This document shows positions 6,865 to 15,162 of a DNA stretch of 64,000 nucleotides, one piece after another (position 1 is the first letter of the stretch; every line of letters begins with the position of its first letter). The notes beneath the pieces were generated by a model. The model saw nothing but the letters and a program-made list of their open reading frames with translations. It was not told the origin of the DNA and ran no database searches. The position numbers were made by a program, and so were the translations under genes. Source of the DNA: Pedobacter sp. SYSU D00535. Its GTDB lineage: Bacteria; Bacteroidota; Bacteroidia; Sphingobacteriales; Sphingobacteriaceae. The stretch is from assembly GCF_017355855.1 (NCBI RefSeq), contig NZ_JAFEWD010000012.1:124001-188000 (forward strand), in the 5' to 3' direction.

Positions 6865-8223
6865 ATGGGATGTGGATCATGTTCTTCAGGCGGCGGATGT
6901 ACGCCTGCAGGCTGCAAAAGTAATGGCTCGTGCCTTACTAACGGTTGCAGCAAACTAGATGTATACGACTGGCTTGCCCATATGGACATGCCATCAAATT
7001 ATAAACCTTTCAATATTGTTGAAGTAAAGTTCAAAGGCTCACGCAAGGATTTTTACATCAACCATGAGAACCTTTACGTTGAAAACGGGGAACTGGTAGT
7101 AGTGGAAACACCCACTGGGGGCTACGATGTCGGACATATTTCTCTTACGGGCGAACTAGTGAGGATGCAAATCAAAAAGAAGCACCTCAAAATGGAAGAC
7201 ATTGTTAAAAAAATACTCCGTAAAGCGACGCCGGCAGATGTTGACAAATGGAAAGCCGCAAAAGACCTGGAATGGGAGACGATGCACAAAGCTCGTACCC
7301 TCGCACTCAACTTAGGGCTATCGATGAAACTAAGCGACGTGGACTACCAGGGTGATAAAACCAAAGCTACTTTCTATTATACTGCAGAGGGACGCGTTGA
7401 CTTCCGGGAACTTATAAAAAAGATGGCCGAATCTTTCCGTATACGGATTGAGATGCGGCAGATCGGTATGCGCCAGGAGGCAAGCCGCCTCGGCGGAATT
7501 GGATCCTGTGGCCGCGAATTGTGCTGCTCAACGTGGTTGACCGACTTCAAAACAGTCTCTACTTCGGCTGCCAGGTATCAGAATCTATCCTTAAACACCT
7601 TAAAATTAGCCGGCCAATGTGGCAAGCTCAAATGTTGCTTAAACTACGAGCTGGATACTTATATGGATGCGCTGAAGGATATTCCAGATGACGTAGACAG
7701 ATTGGAAACAGAGAAAGGGTGGGCCAGACTGCAGAAAACCGATATCTTCAAAAAGTTGATGTGGTTCAGTTATCCAAACGAAGAGTCCTGGATTCCGCTG
7801 GAAATTGACCGGGTGAGGGAAATACAACAAATGAACCGAGAAGGTGTTAAACCTGAAGACCTGAAAGATGAAGCGGTTGAGTTGGCGCCGGCCCAGGTAG
7901 CTAAAATTCTTGACTACGAAAACGTAGTGGGGCAAGACAGCATCACCAGGCTTGATGAAAAGACTAACAAGCGTAAGAAAAAACGAAATAACAAGAATAA
8001 GCCAAAGGCCGAAGCAGCTGTGCCGGTTAAAGAGGTTAACGCACCGGTAAAAGACGGAAGGCCAAGGCCAGCAGGAAATCCTCCCAGACAAAATCAGGAA
8101 AAACAGCAGGTAAACGGCACAAATAGCAACAATCAGCAACAAAATAATAGAAAGCCGGGTGGGAACAGAAATCACCAGAGAAGGCACAAAAACAACAATA
8201 AGCCGAAGGCCAATGAAGAATAA
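6865..8223 (+). CDS. PSP1 domain protein, RicT/YaaT-like
   Basis: 452 residues. The N-terminus is unusually cysteine-rich: six Cys at residues 3, 6, 12, 17, 23 and 28, separated by Gly, Ser and Asn. The PSP1 core (about 55-270) contains the family motifs GGIGSCGRELCCSTW and GQCGKLKCCLNYE. The tail (about 355-452) is a basic, Asn/Gln/Lys-rich low-complexity region. In Bacillus subtilis the homologue RicT (YaaT) works with RicA and RicF, binds Fe-S clusters and aids RNase Y maturation of mRNAs. That role is not established in Bacteroidota, which lack obvious partners here. It is fused transcriptionally to holB (zero gap), and its last 11 bases overlap gldH. Confidence 0.9.
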   Translation: MGCGSCSSGGGCTPAGCKSNGSCLTNGCSKLDVYDWLAHMDMPSNYKPFNIVEVKFKGSRKDFYINHENLYVENGELVVVETPTGGYDVGHISLTGELVRMQIKKKHLKMEDIVKKILRKATPADVDKWKAAKDLEWETMHKARTLALNLGLSMKLSDVDYQGDKTKATFYYTAEGRVDFRELIKKMAESFRIRIEMRQIGMRQEASRLGGIGSCGRELCCSTWLTDFKTVSTSAARYQNLSLNTLKLAGQCGKLKCCLNYELDTYMDALKDIPDDVDRLETEKGWARLQKTDIFKKLMWFSYPNEESWIPLEIDRVREIQQMNREGVKPEDLKDEAVELAPAQVAKILDYENVVGQDSITRLDEKTNKRKKKRNNKNKPKAEAAVPVKEVNAPVKDGRPRPAGNPPRQNQEKQQVNGTNSNNQQQNNRKPGGNRNHQRRHKNNNKPKANEE

Positions 8224-8695
8224 ACTTTTTGCTTTTAACACTTTTATTCTTACCTGCCTGCTAGCTGCAGGATTATCTTCCTGTAAGGATAACGCTGTTA
8301 TCGACACAAGTAAAGAGTTAAGCGACAGGAACTGGTCTTACATAAACAAGGTTTCTATTCCGGTGAAGGTTGAAGACGCTGACAAGCTTTACAATGTCTA
8401 CCTCAATCTTCGGCATACAGCCGATTACAAATATTCAAACATCTATGTTCTCGTTCATCAGGTTGCCCCTGATAAAAAACGAGCTACAGAAAGAAGAGAA
8501 TTCCAGCTGGCATACCCTGATGGGGAATGGTTGGGGAGCGGTTCAGGAAACCTCTACTCCTACCAATTGCCTATAAGAGAAAAATATAAGTTCCCGGCTC
8601 CGGGAACTTATATTTTTGAATTCGAACAGAACATGAGGGATAACCCTTTGCGGGAAGTCAACGATGTCGGCTTAAGAGTCGAGCCAGCCCAATAA
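8213..8695 (+). CDS. gldH: Gliding motility lipoprotein GldH
   Basis: 160 residues from the ATG at 8213. A type II signal peptide ends in the lipobox LSSC (Cys24). The mature part carries the GldH features DRNWSYINK near the N-terminus, VYLNLRHTADYKYSNIYVLV in the middle and FEFEQNMRDNPL near the end. GldH is an envelope lipoprotein needed for Flavobacterium gliding and linked to type IX secretion; its molecular role is unresolved. The start overlaps the PSP1 gene by 11 bases, so translational coupling is likely. A longer frame opening at 8159 is rejected because it would bury the signal peptide. Confidence 0.93.
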   Translation: MKNKLFAFNTFILTCLLAAGLSSCKDNAVIDTSKELSDRNWSYINKVSIPVKVEDADKLYNVYLNLRHTADYKYSNIYVLVHQVAPDKKRATERREFQLAYPDGEWLGSGSGNLYSYQLPIREKYKFPAPGTYIFEFEQNMRDNPLREVNDVGLRVEPAQ

Positions 8696-8781
8696 ACACC
8701 TGTATTTCTCTCCCCAGCCATTTTTTGAGGAAATTTTCTAGCCTCATCTTTTTCTTTTATCTTCGATAAAACCTTATTACG

Positions 8782-10320
8782 ATGCCAGTTAAAACCTTTG
8801 GTAGCGCAGTTTATGGGATAGAGGCCACTACTATCACCATTGAAGTACATATCAGCAGCGGAACAAAATACTTTATTGTAGGATTGCCGGACAAAGCGGT
8901 AAGCGAGAGCATGCTGCGGGTGGAGAGTGCGATCAATAATTCCGGCTACCGGATGCCCCGCCAAAAAATTGTGGTTAACCTTGCTCCGGCCGACATTCGA
9001 AAAGAAGGTTCGTCATACGACCTTGCCATCGCCATTGGGATTCTTGCCGAATCCTGCCAGATCGAAAGCGATCTGCTAGACAAGTATTTAATTCTTGGCG
9101 AAATTTCTCTTAATGGGGATATACAGCCAATTAAGGGCGCACTTCCCATATCAATTCAGGCGAAAAAAGAAAACTTTAAAGGGTTGATTTTACCGAAAGC
9201 AAATGCCAGGGAAGCTGCAATTGTAAGTGATCTGGAAGTTTACGGCGTCGAAAATCTTACCGAAGTAATAGGTTTTTTCAACGGGAAAAAGTCGCTGGAG
9301 CGAACAATCGTTGATACAAGAGACGAGTTCTTTAATAACATCAATAACTATGAAAGTAATTTTGCTGACGTAAAAGGACAGGAAAACATCAAGCGAGCGC
9401 TTGAGATTGCAGCAGCGGGAGGCCATAACGTAATATTGATCGGTCCTCCCGGAGCAGGAAAAACGATGTTAGCGAAAAGACTTCCGACCATACTCCCTCC
9501 TTTGAACCTGTATGAAGCACTGGAAACCACCAAAATCCATTCAGTTGCAGGGAAATTAGCAGCTTCCGATTCTCTAATGACGGTCAGGCCCTTCCGATCC
9601 CCGCACCATACTATCAGCGATGTAGCTTTGGTTGGCGGAGGAGGACATCCACAGCCGGGGGAAATTTCGTTAGCCCATAACGGAGTACTGTTCCTCGATG
9701 AGCTTCCGGAGTTTAAGCGAACCGTACTGGAAGTGATGCGCCAGCCGCTGGAGGAAAGAAGAGTGACTATTTCGAGAGCCCGCTTTACCGTGGATTACCC
9801 TGCGAGCTTTATGCTGGTAGCCTCCATGAACCCCTGCCCCTGCGGCTTTTACAATCATCCTGAAAAGGAATGTTTATGCGGCCCGGGAGTGGTGCAGCGC
9901 TATCTAAGTAAAGTTTCTGGTCCGTTACTGGACCGAATTGACTTGCATGTCGAAGTAACACCTGTCAATTTTAATGAACTAGCATCAGATCGTAAAGCAG
10001 AGGCTAGTGATATGATCCGGCAAAGAGTAATCAAAGCAAGGGAAATCCAAACAAATCGGTTTCAGGAACAGACAGAGGTATACTGTAATGCCCAGATGAG
10101 CCCAAAAAAAGTAAGAGAAATCTGCAAGATTAATGAAACCGGGCAAAACTTACTGAAGAAAGCAATGGAACGTCTGGGATTATCCGCCCGTGCTTACGAT
10201 CGAATATTGAAAGTAGCAAGAACTATTGCTGACCTGGATGCTTCTGAGGATATAAAAATAGAGCATCTGGCTGAAGCAATTCACTATCGGAGCCTGGACC
10301 GGGAAGGCTGGGCAGGATAA
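8782..10320 (+). CDS. comM: YifB/ComM family Mg-chelatase-like AAA+ ATPase
   Basis: 512 residues, the standard length. An N-terminal Lon-like ChlI domain (about 1-170) precedes the AAA+ module with Walker [10 protein letters not shown] (about 220-228) and the LFLDELPEF Walker B. A zinc-type motif [17 protein letters not shown] and a C-terminal Mg-chelatase helical domain (about 400-505) follow. In competent bacteria ComM is a helicase that promotes branch migration during integration of transforming DNA, and in others its role is uncertain. A near-match -7 box (TATCTTCG) ends around 8756. It is transcribed with gldH direction but 86 bases downstream, so it is probably independent. Confidence 0.93.
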   Translation: MPVKTFGSAVYGIEATTITIEVHISSGTKYFIVGLPDKAVSESMLRVESAINNSGYRMPRQKIVVNLAPADIRKEGSSYDLAIAIGILAESCQIESDLLDKYLILGEISLNGDIQPIKGALPISIQAKKENFKGLILPKANAREAAIVSDLEVYGVENLTEVIGFFNGKKSLERTIVDTRDEFFNNINNYESNFADVKGQENIKRALEIAAAGGHNVILIGPPGAGKTMLAKRLPTILPPLNLYEALETTKIHSVAGKLAASDSLMTVRPFRSPHHTISDVALVGGGGHPQPGEISLAHNGVLFLDELPEFKRTVLEVMRQPLEERRVTISRARFTVDYPASFMLVASMNPCPCGFYNHPEKECLCGPGVVQRYLSKVSGPLLDRIDLHVEVTPVNFNELASDRKAEASDMIRQRVIKAREIQTNRFQEQTEVYCNAQMSPKKVREICKINETGQNLLKKAMERLGLSARAYDRILKVARTIADLDASEDIKIEHLAEAIHYRSLDREGWAG

Positions 10321-10397
10321 GCTCAAAGCTTTGAAACAATCCAATATGTTGGCCATTTTCACGTTATTATAGCATCTATCAATTTAATAAGAACACC

Positions 10398-11024
10398 TTG
10401 AAATATCTTTCGCTCATCCTGCTCTCGATCTTGTTTTTGTCCTGCAACCTGGCCGGGCAGCAAAAATCTACTACCGTTAAGGCTGTAGCTCCAACAGGTA
10501 AGGCAGTTGCAGCCTTTGCAGAGGGCTGCTTTTGGTGCACTGAGCATATCTTCGAAGAAATTGCAGGAGTAGATTCAGCTGTTTCAGGCTATGCGGGGGG
10601 TAGGACGAAGAATCCTACTTACGAACAAGTGTGCACTGAAACCACCGGGCATGCGGAGACCGTACTCGTATACTATGATCCAAAAAAGGTTTCTTACACC
10701 CAACTCCTCGACGCTTTCTTTGGCTCACATGATCCAACCACAAAAAACAGACAGGGCCCTGATGTCGGCTCGTCCTACCGTTCAGCTATCTTCTATAAGA
10801 CAGCGGCAGAACAGGAGCTCATCCGGAAAGCTATAATGAAGTGGACCCCTGCTTTCAAAAACCCAATCGTTACAGAAGTAGCGCCACTAAAGCAATTCTA
10901 TCGGGCAGAAGAATATCACCAGAATTACGTGTCGCAGAATCCTAACGAGTCTTACGTACGAAACGTATCAATGCCTCGCTTCCAAAGCTTTAAAAGGACC
11001 TGTAAGTTGAAGCTAAAAAACTAA
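10398..11024 (+). CDS. msrA: Peptide-methionine (S)-S-oxide reductase MsrA, lipoprotein form
   Basis: 208 residues, with the TTG at 10398 as start. An N-terminal lipoprotein signal ends in FLSC (Cys16). The MsrA domain (about 35-190) has the catalytic motif GCFWCTE with nucleophile Cys44, the GYAGG and GHAETV signatures, and a YHQNY resolving-region motif. It reduces methionine-S-sulfoxide in proteins, with electrons from a thioredoxin-like donor. The signal predicts it is anchored in the envelope and repairs periplasmic or surface proteins, unlike cytosolic MsrA. No MsrB domain is fused and none is adjacent. Confidence 0.93.
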   Translation: MKYLSLILLSILFLSCNLAGQQKSTTVKAVAPTGKAVAAFAEGCFWCTEHIFEEIAGVDSAVSGYAGGRTKNPTYEQVCTETTGHAETVLVYYDPKKVSYTQLLDAFFGSHDPTTKNRQGPDVGSSYRSAIFYKTAAEQELIRKAIMKWTPAFKNPIVTEVAPLKQFYRAEEYHQNYVSQNPNESYVRNVSMPRFQSFKRTCKLKLKN

Positions 11025-11041
11025 TAACGAAAGCTTATTAG
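11021..11041. repeat. 7-bp inverted repeat abutting the M16 protease promoter box
   Basis: Perfect arms CTAATAA (11021-11027) and TTATTAG (11035-11041), separated by seven bases. It covers the msrA stop codon and ends exactly where the TAGATTTG box begins. It could be an operator or a weak AT-rich hairpin; there is no U-tract for a classical terminator. Confidence 0.35.
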
Positions 11042-11049
11042 TAGATTTG
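11042..11049 (+). promoter_or_regulatory. -7 box seven bases before the M16 protease start
   Basis: TAGATTTG, a perfect TAnnTTTG box; the ATG follows at 11057. Confidence 0.6.
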
Positions 11050-11056
11050 CAGCTTA

Positions 11057-12292
11057 ATGGATTATCAGGTACACACCTTGCCGAATGGCATCAGATTATT
11101 ATATAAACCCTTTCCATCTACCATCACCCATGCATGCATCATTGTAAATGCGGGATCCCGGGATGAAGAATCTGGAAAAGACGGACTGGCGCACTTTATC
11201 GAGCATCTGCTTTTTAAACAGACAGCGAAGCGGAATACCAATCAGATTTTAAATCGACTGGAATCTGTGGGCGGAGACTTGAACGCATACACAACTAAGG
11301 AGTATACGTGTATCCACGCCTCTTTCTTAAATCCCCACCTGGAACGGGCACTCGATCTTTTTGAAGATCTGGTTTTTCATTCCACGTTCCCGCTCAACGA
11401 GATGGCTAAAGAGAAAAGTGTTATTCTAGATGAAATCGCCTCATACCAGGATCAGCCGGAAGAAGCTATTCAAGATGACTTTGAAGATTTACTATTTGCA
11501 GGTCACGAGTTGGGAAGAAACATTTTAGGAACAGAAGAAACGGTCAAAGCTCTGGAACAAACTGACATCCTTCACTTCCTTGCATCTAACTATAACACGG
11601 AAGAAATTGTAGTCGGAGTTATAGGAAGCTACGATTACAAAAAACTTTGTAATTTGTTTAATAAGTTGTTCGGGCAGGTGCCGGCAAACAAGCCAATAAA
11701 AAAGCGCCAGCTGATGCTAAGCTATCAAGCCCGTCAAAAAAAGGAGGAAAAGCCAATCTCCCAGAGCCACTGCATCATCGGTAGTCCGGCTTATTCAATT
11801 CACGATAAGAATAAGGCTGGGCTCTTGCTGATGAATAACATCCTGGGCGGCACAGGAATGACATCGCGGCTGAACCTGGAAATACGGGAAAAGTACGGGA
11901 TTGCCTACACTATCGAATCAAATTACACCCCCCTGAGTGACACTGGCATCTTCTCCATCTATTTCGGTACAGATGTAGAGAAGGTTGAAAAAGCGCTGTC
12001 TTTAACGCATAAAGAATTACGAAGACTCAGAGAACAGCGTTTAACTGCTACCAGCCTTCATCGCGCTAAGCAAAAATTTATTGGCCAAATTGCATTGGGT
12101 GAAGAGAATAAGTTGAGCTTGATTATTGCGATGACCAAGAGCTTGATTGACTTTAACAGGGTGGACACGCTTGAAGAAGTTTTTGATAAAATAAATGCAG
12201 TAACCGAGGATCAGGTACTCGAAATATCAAACGAAATTCTTGAGCCCGCCAAGCTCACGACACTTCTTTTTCAACCAGCTGACGAGGAATAA
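11057..12292 (+). CDS. M16 family zinc metallopeptidase (processing-peptidase type)
   Basis: 411 residues, the length of the short M16B class (mitochondrial processing peptidase/PqqL type). The inverted zinc motif HFIEH lies at residues 46-50 (catalytic Glu49), and Glu126 in SVILDEI is the third ligand at the canonical distance. The C-terminal half (about 200-410) is the inactive second M16 domain, with NNILGGTGMTSRLN and the R/Y pair of YGIAYTIES. No signal peptide is present, so it is cytosolic. It probably degrades peptides, but the substrate is unknown. It is followed 45 bases later by def with its own promoter box. Confidence 0.93.
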   Translation: MDYQVHTLPNGIRLLYKPFPSTITHACIIVNAGSRDEESGKDGLAHFIEHLLFKQTAKRNTNQILNRLESVGGDLNAYTTKEYTCIHASFLNPHLERALDLFEDLVFHSTFPLNEMAKEKSVILDEIASYQDQPEEAIQDDFEDLLFAGHELGRNILGTEETVKALEQTDILHFLASNYNTEEIVVGVIGSYDYKKLCNLFNKLFGQVPANKPIKKRQLMLSYQARQKKEEKPISQSHCIIGSPAYSIHDKNKAGLLLMNNILGGTGMTSRLNLEIREKYGIAYTIESNYTPLSDTGIFSIYFGTDVEKVEKALSLTHKELRRLREQRLTATSLHRAKQKFIGQIALGEENKLSLIIAMTKSLIDFNRVDTLEEVFDKINAVTEDQVLEISNEILEPAKLTTLLFQPADEE

Positions 12293-12325
12293 AAATTTGA
12301 GTTTAACTCATCCCACTTAAAGTTT

Positions 12326-12333
12326 TAATTTTG
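12326..12333 (+). promoter_or_regulatory. -7 box four bases before def
   Basis: TAATTTTG, a perfect TAnnTTTG box. Only CATT separates it from the def ATG at 12338. Confidence 0.65.
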
Positions 12334-12337
12334 CATT

Positions 12338-12901
12338 ATGAAATTACCTATTGTAGCGTACGGGGATCCGGTGTTGAAAAAAAGAGCGGCAGAGATTTCA
12401 GAAGATTACCCCAATCTTTCTGACTTGATTGAAAACATGTTCGATACCATGTATAATGCCAGTGGTGTTGGCCTTGCTGCGCCTCAGATAGGACTTTCTA
12501 TTCGCTTGTTCGTTATTGATATCACAGATAAAGACGAACCGGAATTCCAGGATTTTAAGAAGGTATTCATCAATCCCACTATCGTGGAGGAAACCGGAGA
12601 CCTTTGGAGTTTTAACGAGGGTTGCTTAAGCATTCCTGATATCCGGGAAGACATAAAACGCCCTGAACATGTTACCATATCTTATTACGACGAGAACTGG
12701 CAACACCACCAGGAAACCTACTCGGGCTTAGCTGGTAGAGTTATCCAACATGAATACGACCATATAGAAGGCAAATTATTTATTGACAAGCTCGGCCCGC
12801 TTCGGAAGGCAATGATAAAAAGCAAACTCGACTCTATTTCAAGAGGATCTATAAAGGTTCCTTACCGGATGAAATTCCCAACTGCCGCGAAAAAGCGCTA
12901 A
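12338..12901 (+). CDS. def: Peptide deformylase
   Basis: 187 residues. All three family motifs are present: GVGLAAPQIG (43-52), EGCLSIP (94-100, metal ligand Cys96) and HEYDH (138-142, ligands His138/His142, catalytic Glu139). It removes the N-formyl group from nascent proteins with a bound Fe(II) or similar metal. The promoter box four bases upstream predicts a leaderless mRNA. Its stop codon is immediately next to the end of the convergent gene on the other strand, with no space for a terminator. Confidence 0.97.
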   Translation: MKLPIVAYGDPVLKKRAAEISEDYPNLSDLIENMFDTMYNASGVGLAAPQIGLSIRLFVIDITDKDEPEFQDFKKVFINPTIVEETGDLWSFNEGCLSIPDIREDIKRPEHVTISYYDENWQHHQETYSGLAGRVIQHEYDHIEGKLFIDKLGPLRKAMIKSKLDSISRGSIKVPYRMKFPTAAKKR

Positions 12902-13540
12902 TTAATTATTGCCCGAGCGACTCTTATCGCCTTCTAAAATCTGCTTAATAAAGGCACCCCAGGCAAGGGGATTAAGTAAGGGGTTGCTAGCCCGCTGATT
13001 GAAGTTCCTATTTGTTAAGGCGACGTGGTTATTCTGAAAGTTAATATTCCCAATTTCCTGCGCATCCCTTGGCAGGCTGCGTGACATTGCTAATATGGAA
13101 GTTCTGGCTACGTTCTTCTTGGCAATCTCCAAATCGTCATCTGCTATTTTCATTGCCATAAACTCCCTGTTGAACTCGTCAATACTAGTCCAGGGCAGCA
13201 CGCGAACAGTCGGCAAATTTACTACAACTGCCTGCATCTTAACAATCACAGTGTACTTCCTGTCCTGAACATCCTGAGGAATAACTAATGCTTCCCTGCG
13301 ATAACCAACCGCGCTAAAGACGATGGTATCACCCTCGTGGGCTACAAAAGAAAAATAACCCTGATGATTGGCAGAGAACACCTTATTACGGGCAGACTTG
13401 TTCGTAACTGTTACATAGGGAACCACAACATTAGAATCTACGTTATAAATCACCCCCGAGAACTGCACGAGGTCCCTATCCTGTCCCTGCGCGAAACCGG
13501 CTGTGAGTAGAATGACTAATATTGTCAGTATATGTTTCAT
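12902..13540 (-). CDS. CarboxypepD_reg-like domain protein, secreted
   Basis: 212 residues: a signal peptide ending about GFAQG (residue 19), then a CarboxypepD_reg-like domain (about 24-108) with FSGVIYNVDSNVVVPYVTV, GYFSFVAHEGDTI and FSAVGYRRE features. An unassigned C-terminal part follows. It resembles the protein at 2044-2799 in layout and is probably periplasmic or outer-membrane associated. An imperfect -7 box (TAGGTTTA) lies just upstream. It ends base-to-base against convergent def. Confidence 0.8.
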   Translation of the reverse strand: MKHILTILVILLTAGFAQGQDRDLVQFSGVIYNVDSNVVVPYVTVTNKSARNKVFSANHQGYFSFVAHEGDTIVFSAVGYRREALVIPQDVQDRKYTVIVKMQAVVVNLPTVRVLPWTSIDEFNREFMAMKIADDDLEIAKKNVARTSILAMSRSLPRDAQEIGNINFQNNHVALTNRNFNQRASNPLLNPLAWGAFIKQILEGDKSRSGNN

Positions 13541-13592
13541 CGATTAAACCTACCAATAATTATGCTAGATGCTTGTTAAATACTGTTAAATA

Positions 13593-13630
13593 CAAAAAAA
13601 GCGATTGCATTACACTAACGCCATCGCTTT
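13593..13630 (-). terminator. Intrinsic terminator of the Mrp-NifU operon
   Basis: Stem AAAGCGAT (13598-13605) pairs with ATCGCTTT (13623-13630). On the minus strand the hairpin is followed by a run of seven T residues, so it serves the genes ending at 13651. Confidence 0.8.
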
Positions 13631-13650
13631 ATACATTATTTTACAATCTA

Positions 13651-13929
13651 TTATTTTAGATTCTCAGGCAATACAGCGTTAGGATCATCAATGTCAGTAA
13701 GATTAACAGCCTCTACGCCTTCTACTTCGGGTACGGCTTTCTTAATTGCCTGCTCAATCCCTGCCTTCATCGTCATGATGCTCATTGGGCAAGAACCACA
13801 AGCACCCAACAATCTAAGTTTCACTATATTATCTGAAGTAATTTCTTCCACTGAAACGTTTCCACCGTCTGCTTCAAGGTAAGGCCTGATCGTATCTAGC
13901 GCGCCCTCCACTTTTTGCAACAAATCCAT
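13651..13929 (-). CDS. NifU C-terminal domain protein (Fe-S scaffold/carrier)
   Basis: 92 residues from ATG 13929 (a TTG four codons upstream is possible). A single NifU-C domain carries RPYLEADGGNV and the CxxC cluster ligands Cys44 and Cys47 in GACGSCPMS. Proteins of this type hold a 4Fe-4S cluster between two subunits and pass it to apo-proteins. It follows the Mrp/ApbC gene by 34 bases and ends in a strong terminator, so the pair forms a small Fe-S assembly operon. Confidence 0.93.
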   Translation of the reverse strand: MDLLQKVEGALDTIRPYLEADGGNVSVEEITSDNIVKLRLLGACGSCPMSIMTMKAGIEQAIKKAVPEVEGVEAVNLTDIDDPNAVLPENLK

Positions 13930-13963
13930 ATCGACAATCAATTTTTATAAAATTAGTAAAAAA

Positions 13964-15043
13964 CTAGGAAACCGCCATCCCTGGTGACTTCGCATTCTGG
14001 ATAGAAACCTGCTGCGCCACTCGCTCTGCTACCTCCAGAAAGGCTGCAGCCATGGGGTTGCTGTCGCTTAAAACAACAGGAACACCGGCGTCACCGGCCT
14101 CGCTGATACTCTTCACTAACGGAATCTCACCGAGAAAGGGCGCATCAAACTGCTCTGCCAGTGATTTTCCTCCGCCTTCACCAAAGATATAATACTTGTT
14201 CTCCGGCAGCTCGGCAGGACTGAAATATGACATATTCTCTACAACGCCCAGAAGAGGAACATTGATCGACTCCATCAAAAACATTCCGATACCCTTTCTT
14301 GCATCAGAAAGCGCTACATTTTGAGGCGTGGTTACAATCACGGCTCCAGCAACAGGATAACCTTGTGTTAAGGTAATATGGATATCTCCCGTTCCAGGAG
14401 GCAGATCCACCACCAGATAATCCAACTCGCCCCATTCAGCATCGTTGAACAGCTGTTTCACTGCATTCGAGGCCATAGGACCCCGCCAGGGAATAGGCTG
14501 ATTAGGGTCGGTAAAAAATCCAATAGAAAGAATCTTTATCCCAAACTTCTCCACTGGCTCTATCCTTGTCCTTCCGTCGGCTGTTTGGCTAGCTAGCGGC
14601 CGCGCATCTTCCAGACCGAACATAATTGGAATAGAAGGCCCGTAGATATCGGCATCAATTAAACCCACCCGGGCGCCTTTTTTTGATAGTCCCAAGGCAA
14701 GATTCGCAGATACGGTTGACTTCCCAACTCCTCCCTTGCCAGAAGCTACTACTATTATATTTCTGATGTTACTCAGAGGCTTATTTTGCTGCGAAGTAAC
14801 CCTCGAGGTCATGCGTACTTCCACTTCTGCATCCTGACTTATAAAATGAGCTATCGCATTGCGACAGGCATTTTCTATCAGGCCTTTCAAGGGGCATGCC
14901 GGGGTTGTTAATACTACAGAGAAGCTGATTTTGTTCCCTTCGATGTGTATATCTTCGATCATGTTCAAAGTCACCAGGTCCTTTTTAAGGTCCGGCTCTT
15001 CTACATGACTAAGCGCCTTCAATACTTGTTCTTTAGTAATCAT
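13964..15043 (-). CDS. apbC: Mrp/NBP35 family P-loop ATPase (ApbC-like Fe-S carrier)
   Basis: 359 residues. The N-terminal MIP18-like domain (1-80, with TPACPLKGL) precedes the Mrp ATPase with deviant Walker A VASGKGGVGKST (about 99-110), DADIYGPS and LVVDLPPGTGD. ApbC proteins carry 4Fe-4S clusters on a CxxC pair between two subunits. Here that region (about 269-290, VENMSYF...YYIFGEGG) contains no cysteine, and the only cysteines in the protein are Cys50 and Cys60 in the N-terminal domain. The NifU-C partner encoded next could supply the cluster ligands. A promoter box is 19 bases upstream. Confidence 0.93.
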   Translation of the reverse strand: MITKEQVLKALSHVEEPDLKKDLVTLNMIEDIHIEGNKISFSVVLTTPACPLKGLIENACRNAIAHFISQDAEVEVRMTSRVTSQQNKPLSNIRNIIVVASGKGGVGKSTVSANLALGLSKKGARVGLIDADIYGPSIPIMFGLEDARPLASQTADGRTRIEPVEKFGIKILSIGFFTDPNQPIPWRGPMASNAVKQLFNDAEWGELDYLVVDLPPGTGDIHITLTQGYPVAGAVIVTTPQNVALSDARKGIGMFLMESINVPLLGVVENMSYFSPAELPENKYYIFGEGGGKSLAEQFDAPFLGEIPLVKSISEAGDAGVPVVLSDSNPMAAAFLEVAERVAQQVSIQNAKSPGMAVS

Positions 15044-15062
15044 CTTACTTTAATTCAGATTG

Positions 15063-15070
15063 CAAATTTA
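15063..15070 (-). promoter_or_regulatory. -7 box for the apbC-nifU operon
   Basis: Minus-strand TAAATTTG, a perfect TAnnTTTG box 19 bases before the ATG at 15043. Confidence 0.6.
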
Positions 15071-15162
15071 TGAAACTGGCAGCCAAACTACTTGTTTGCA
15101 AAGTGATTTTACAGATATTTACACTGCGGAAATAAAACCTCCGCTTTTAGCGTTTCAAAAGC

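Noticed and set aside
7639-8307. 222-codon open frame on the minus strand opposite the PSP1 gene
   Set aside because: It lies antisense to a clear gene, has no promoter box and no recognisable domain; it is a mirror of the real reading frame.
10323-10334. 12-base perfect palindrome after comM
   Set aside because: Too short to judge, with no T-run and not next to a promoter box; could be chance.
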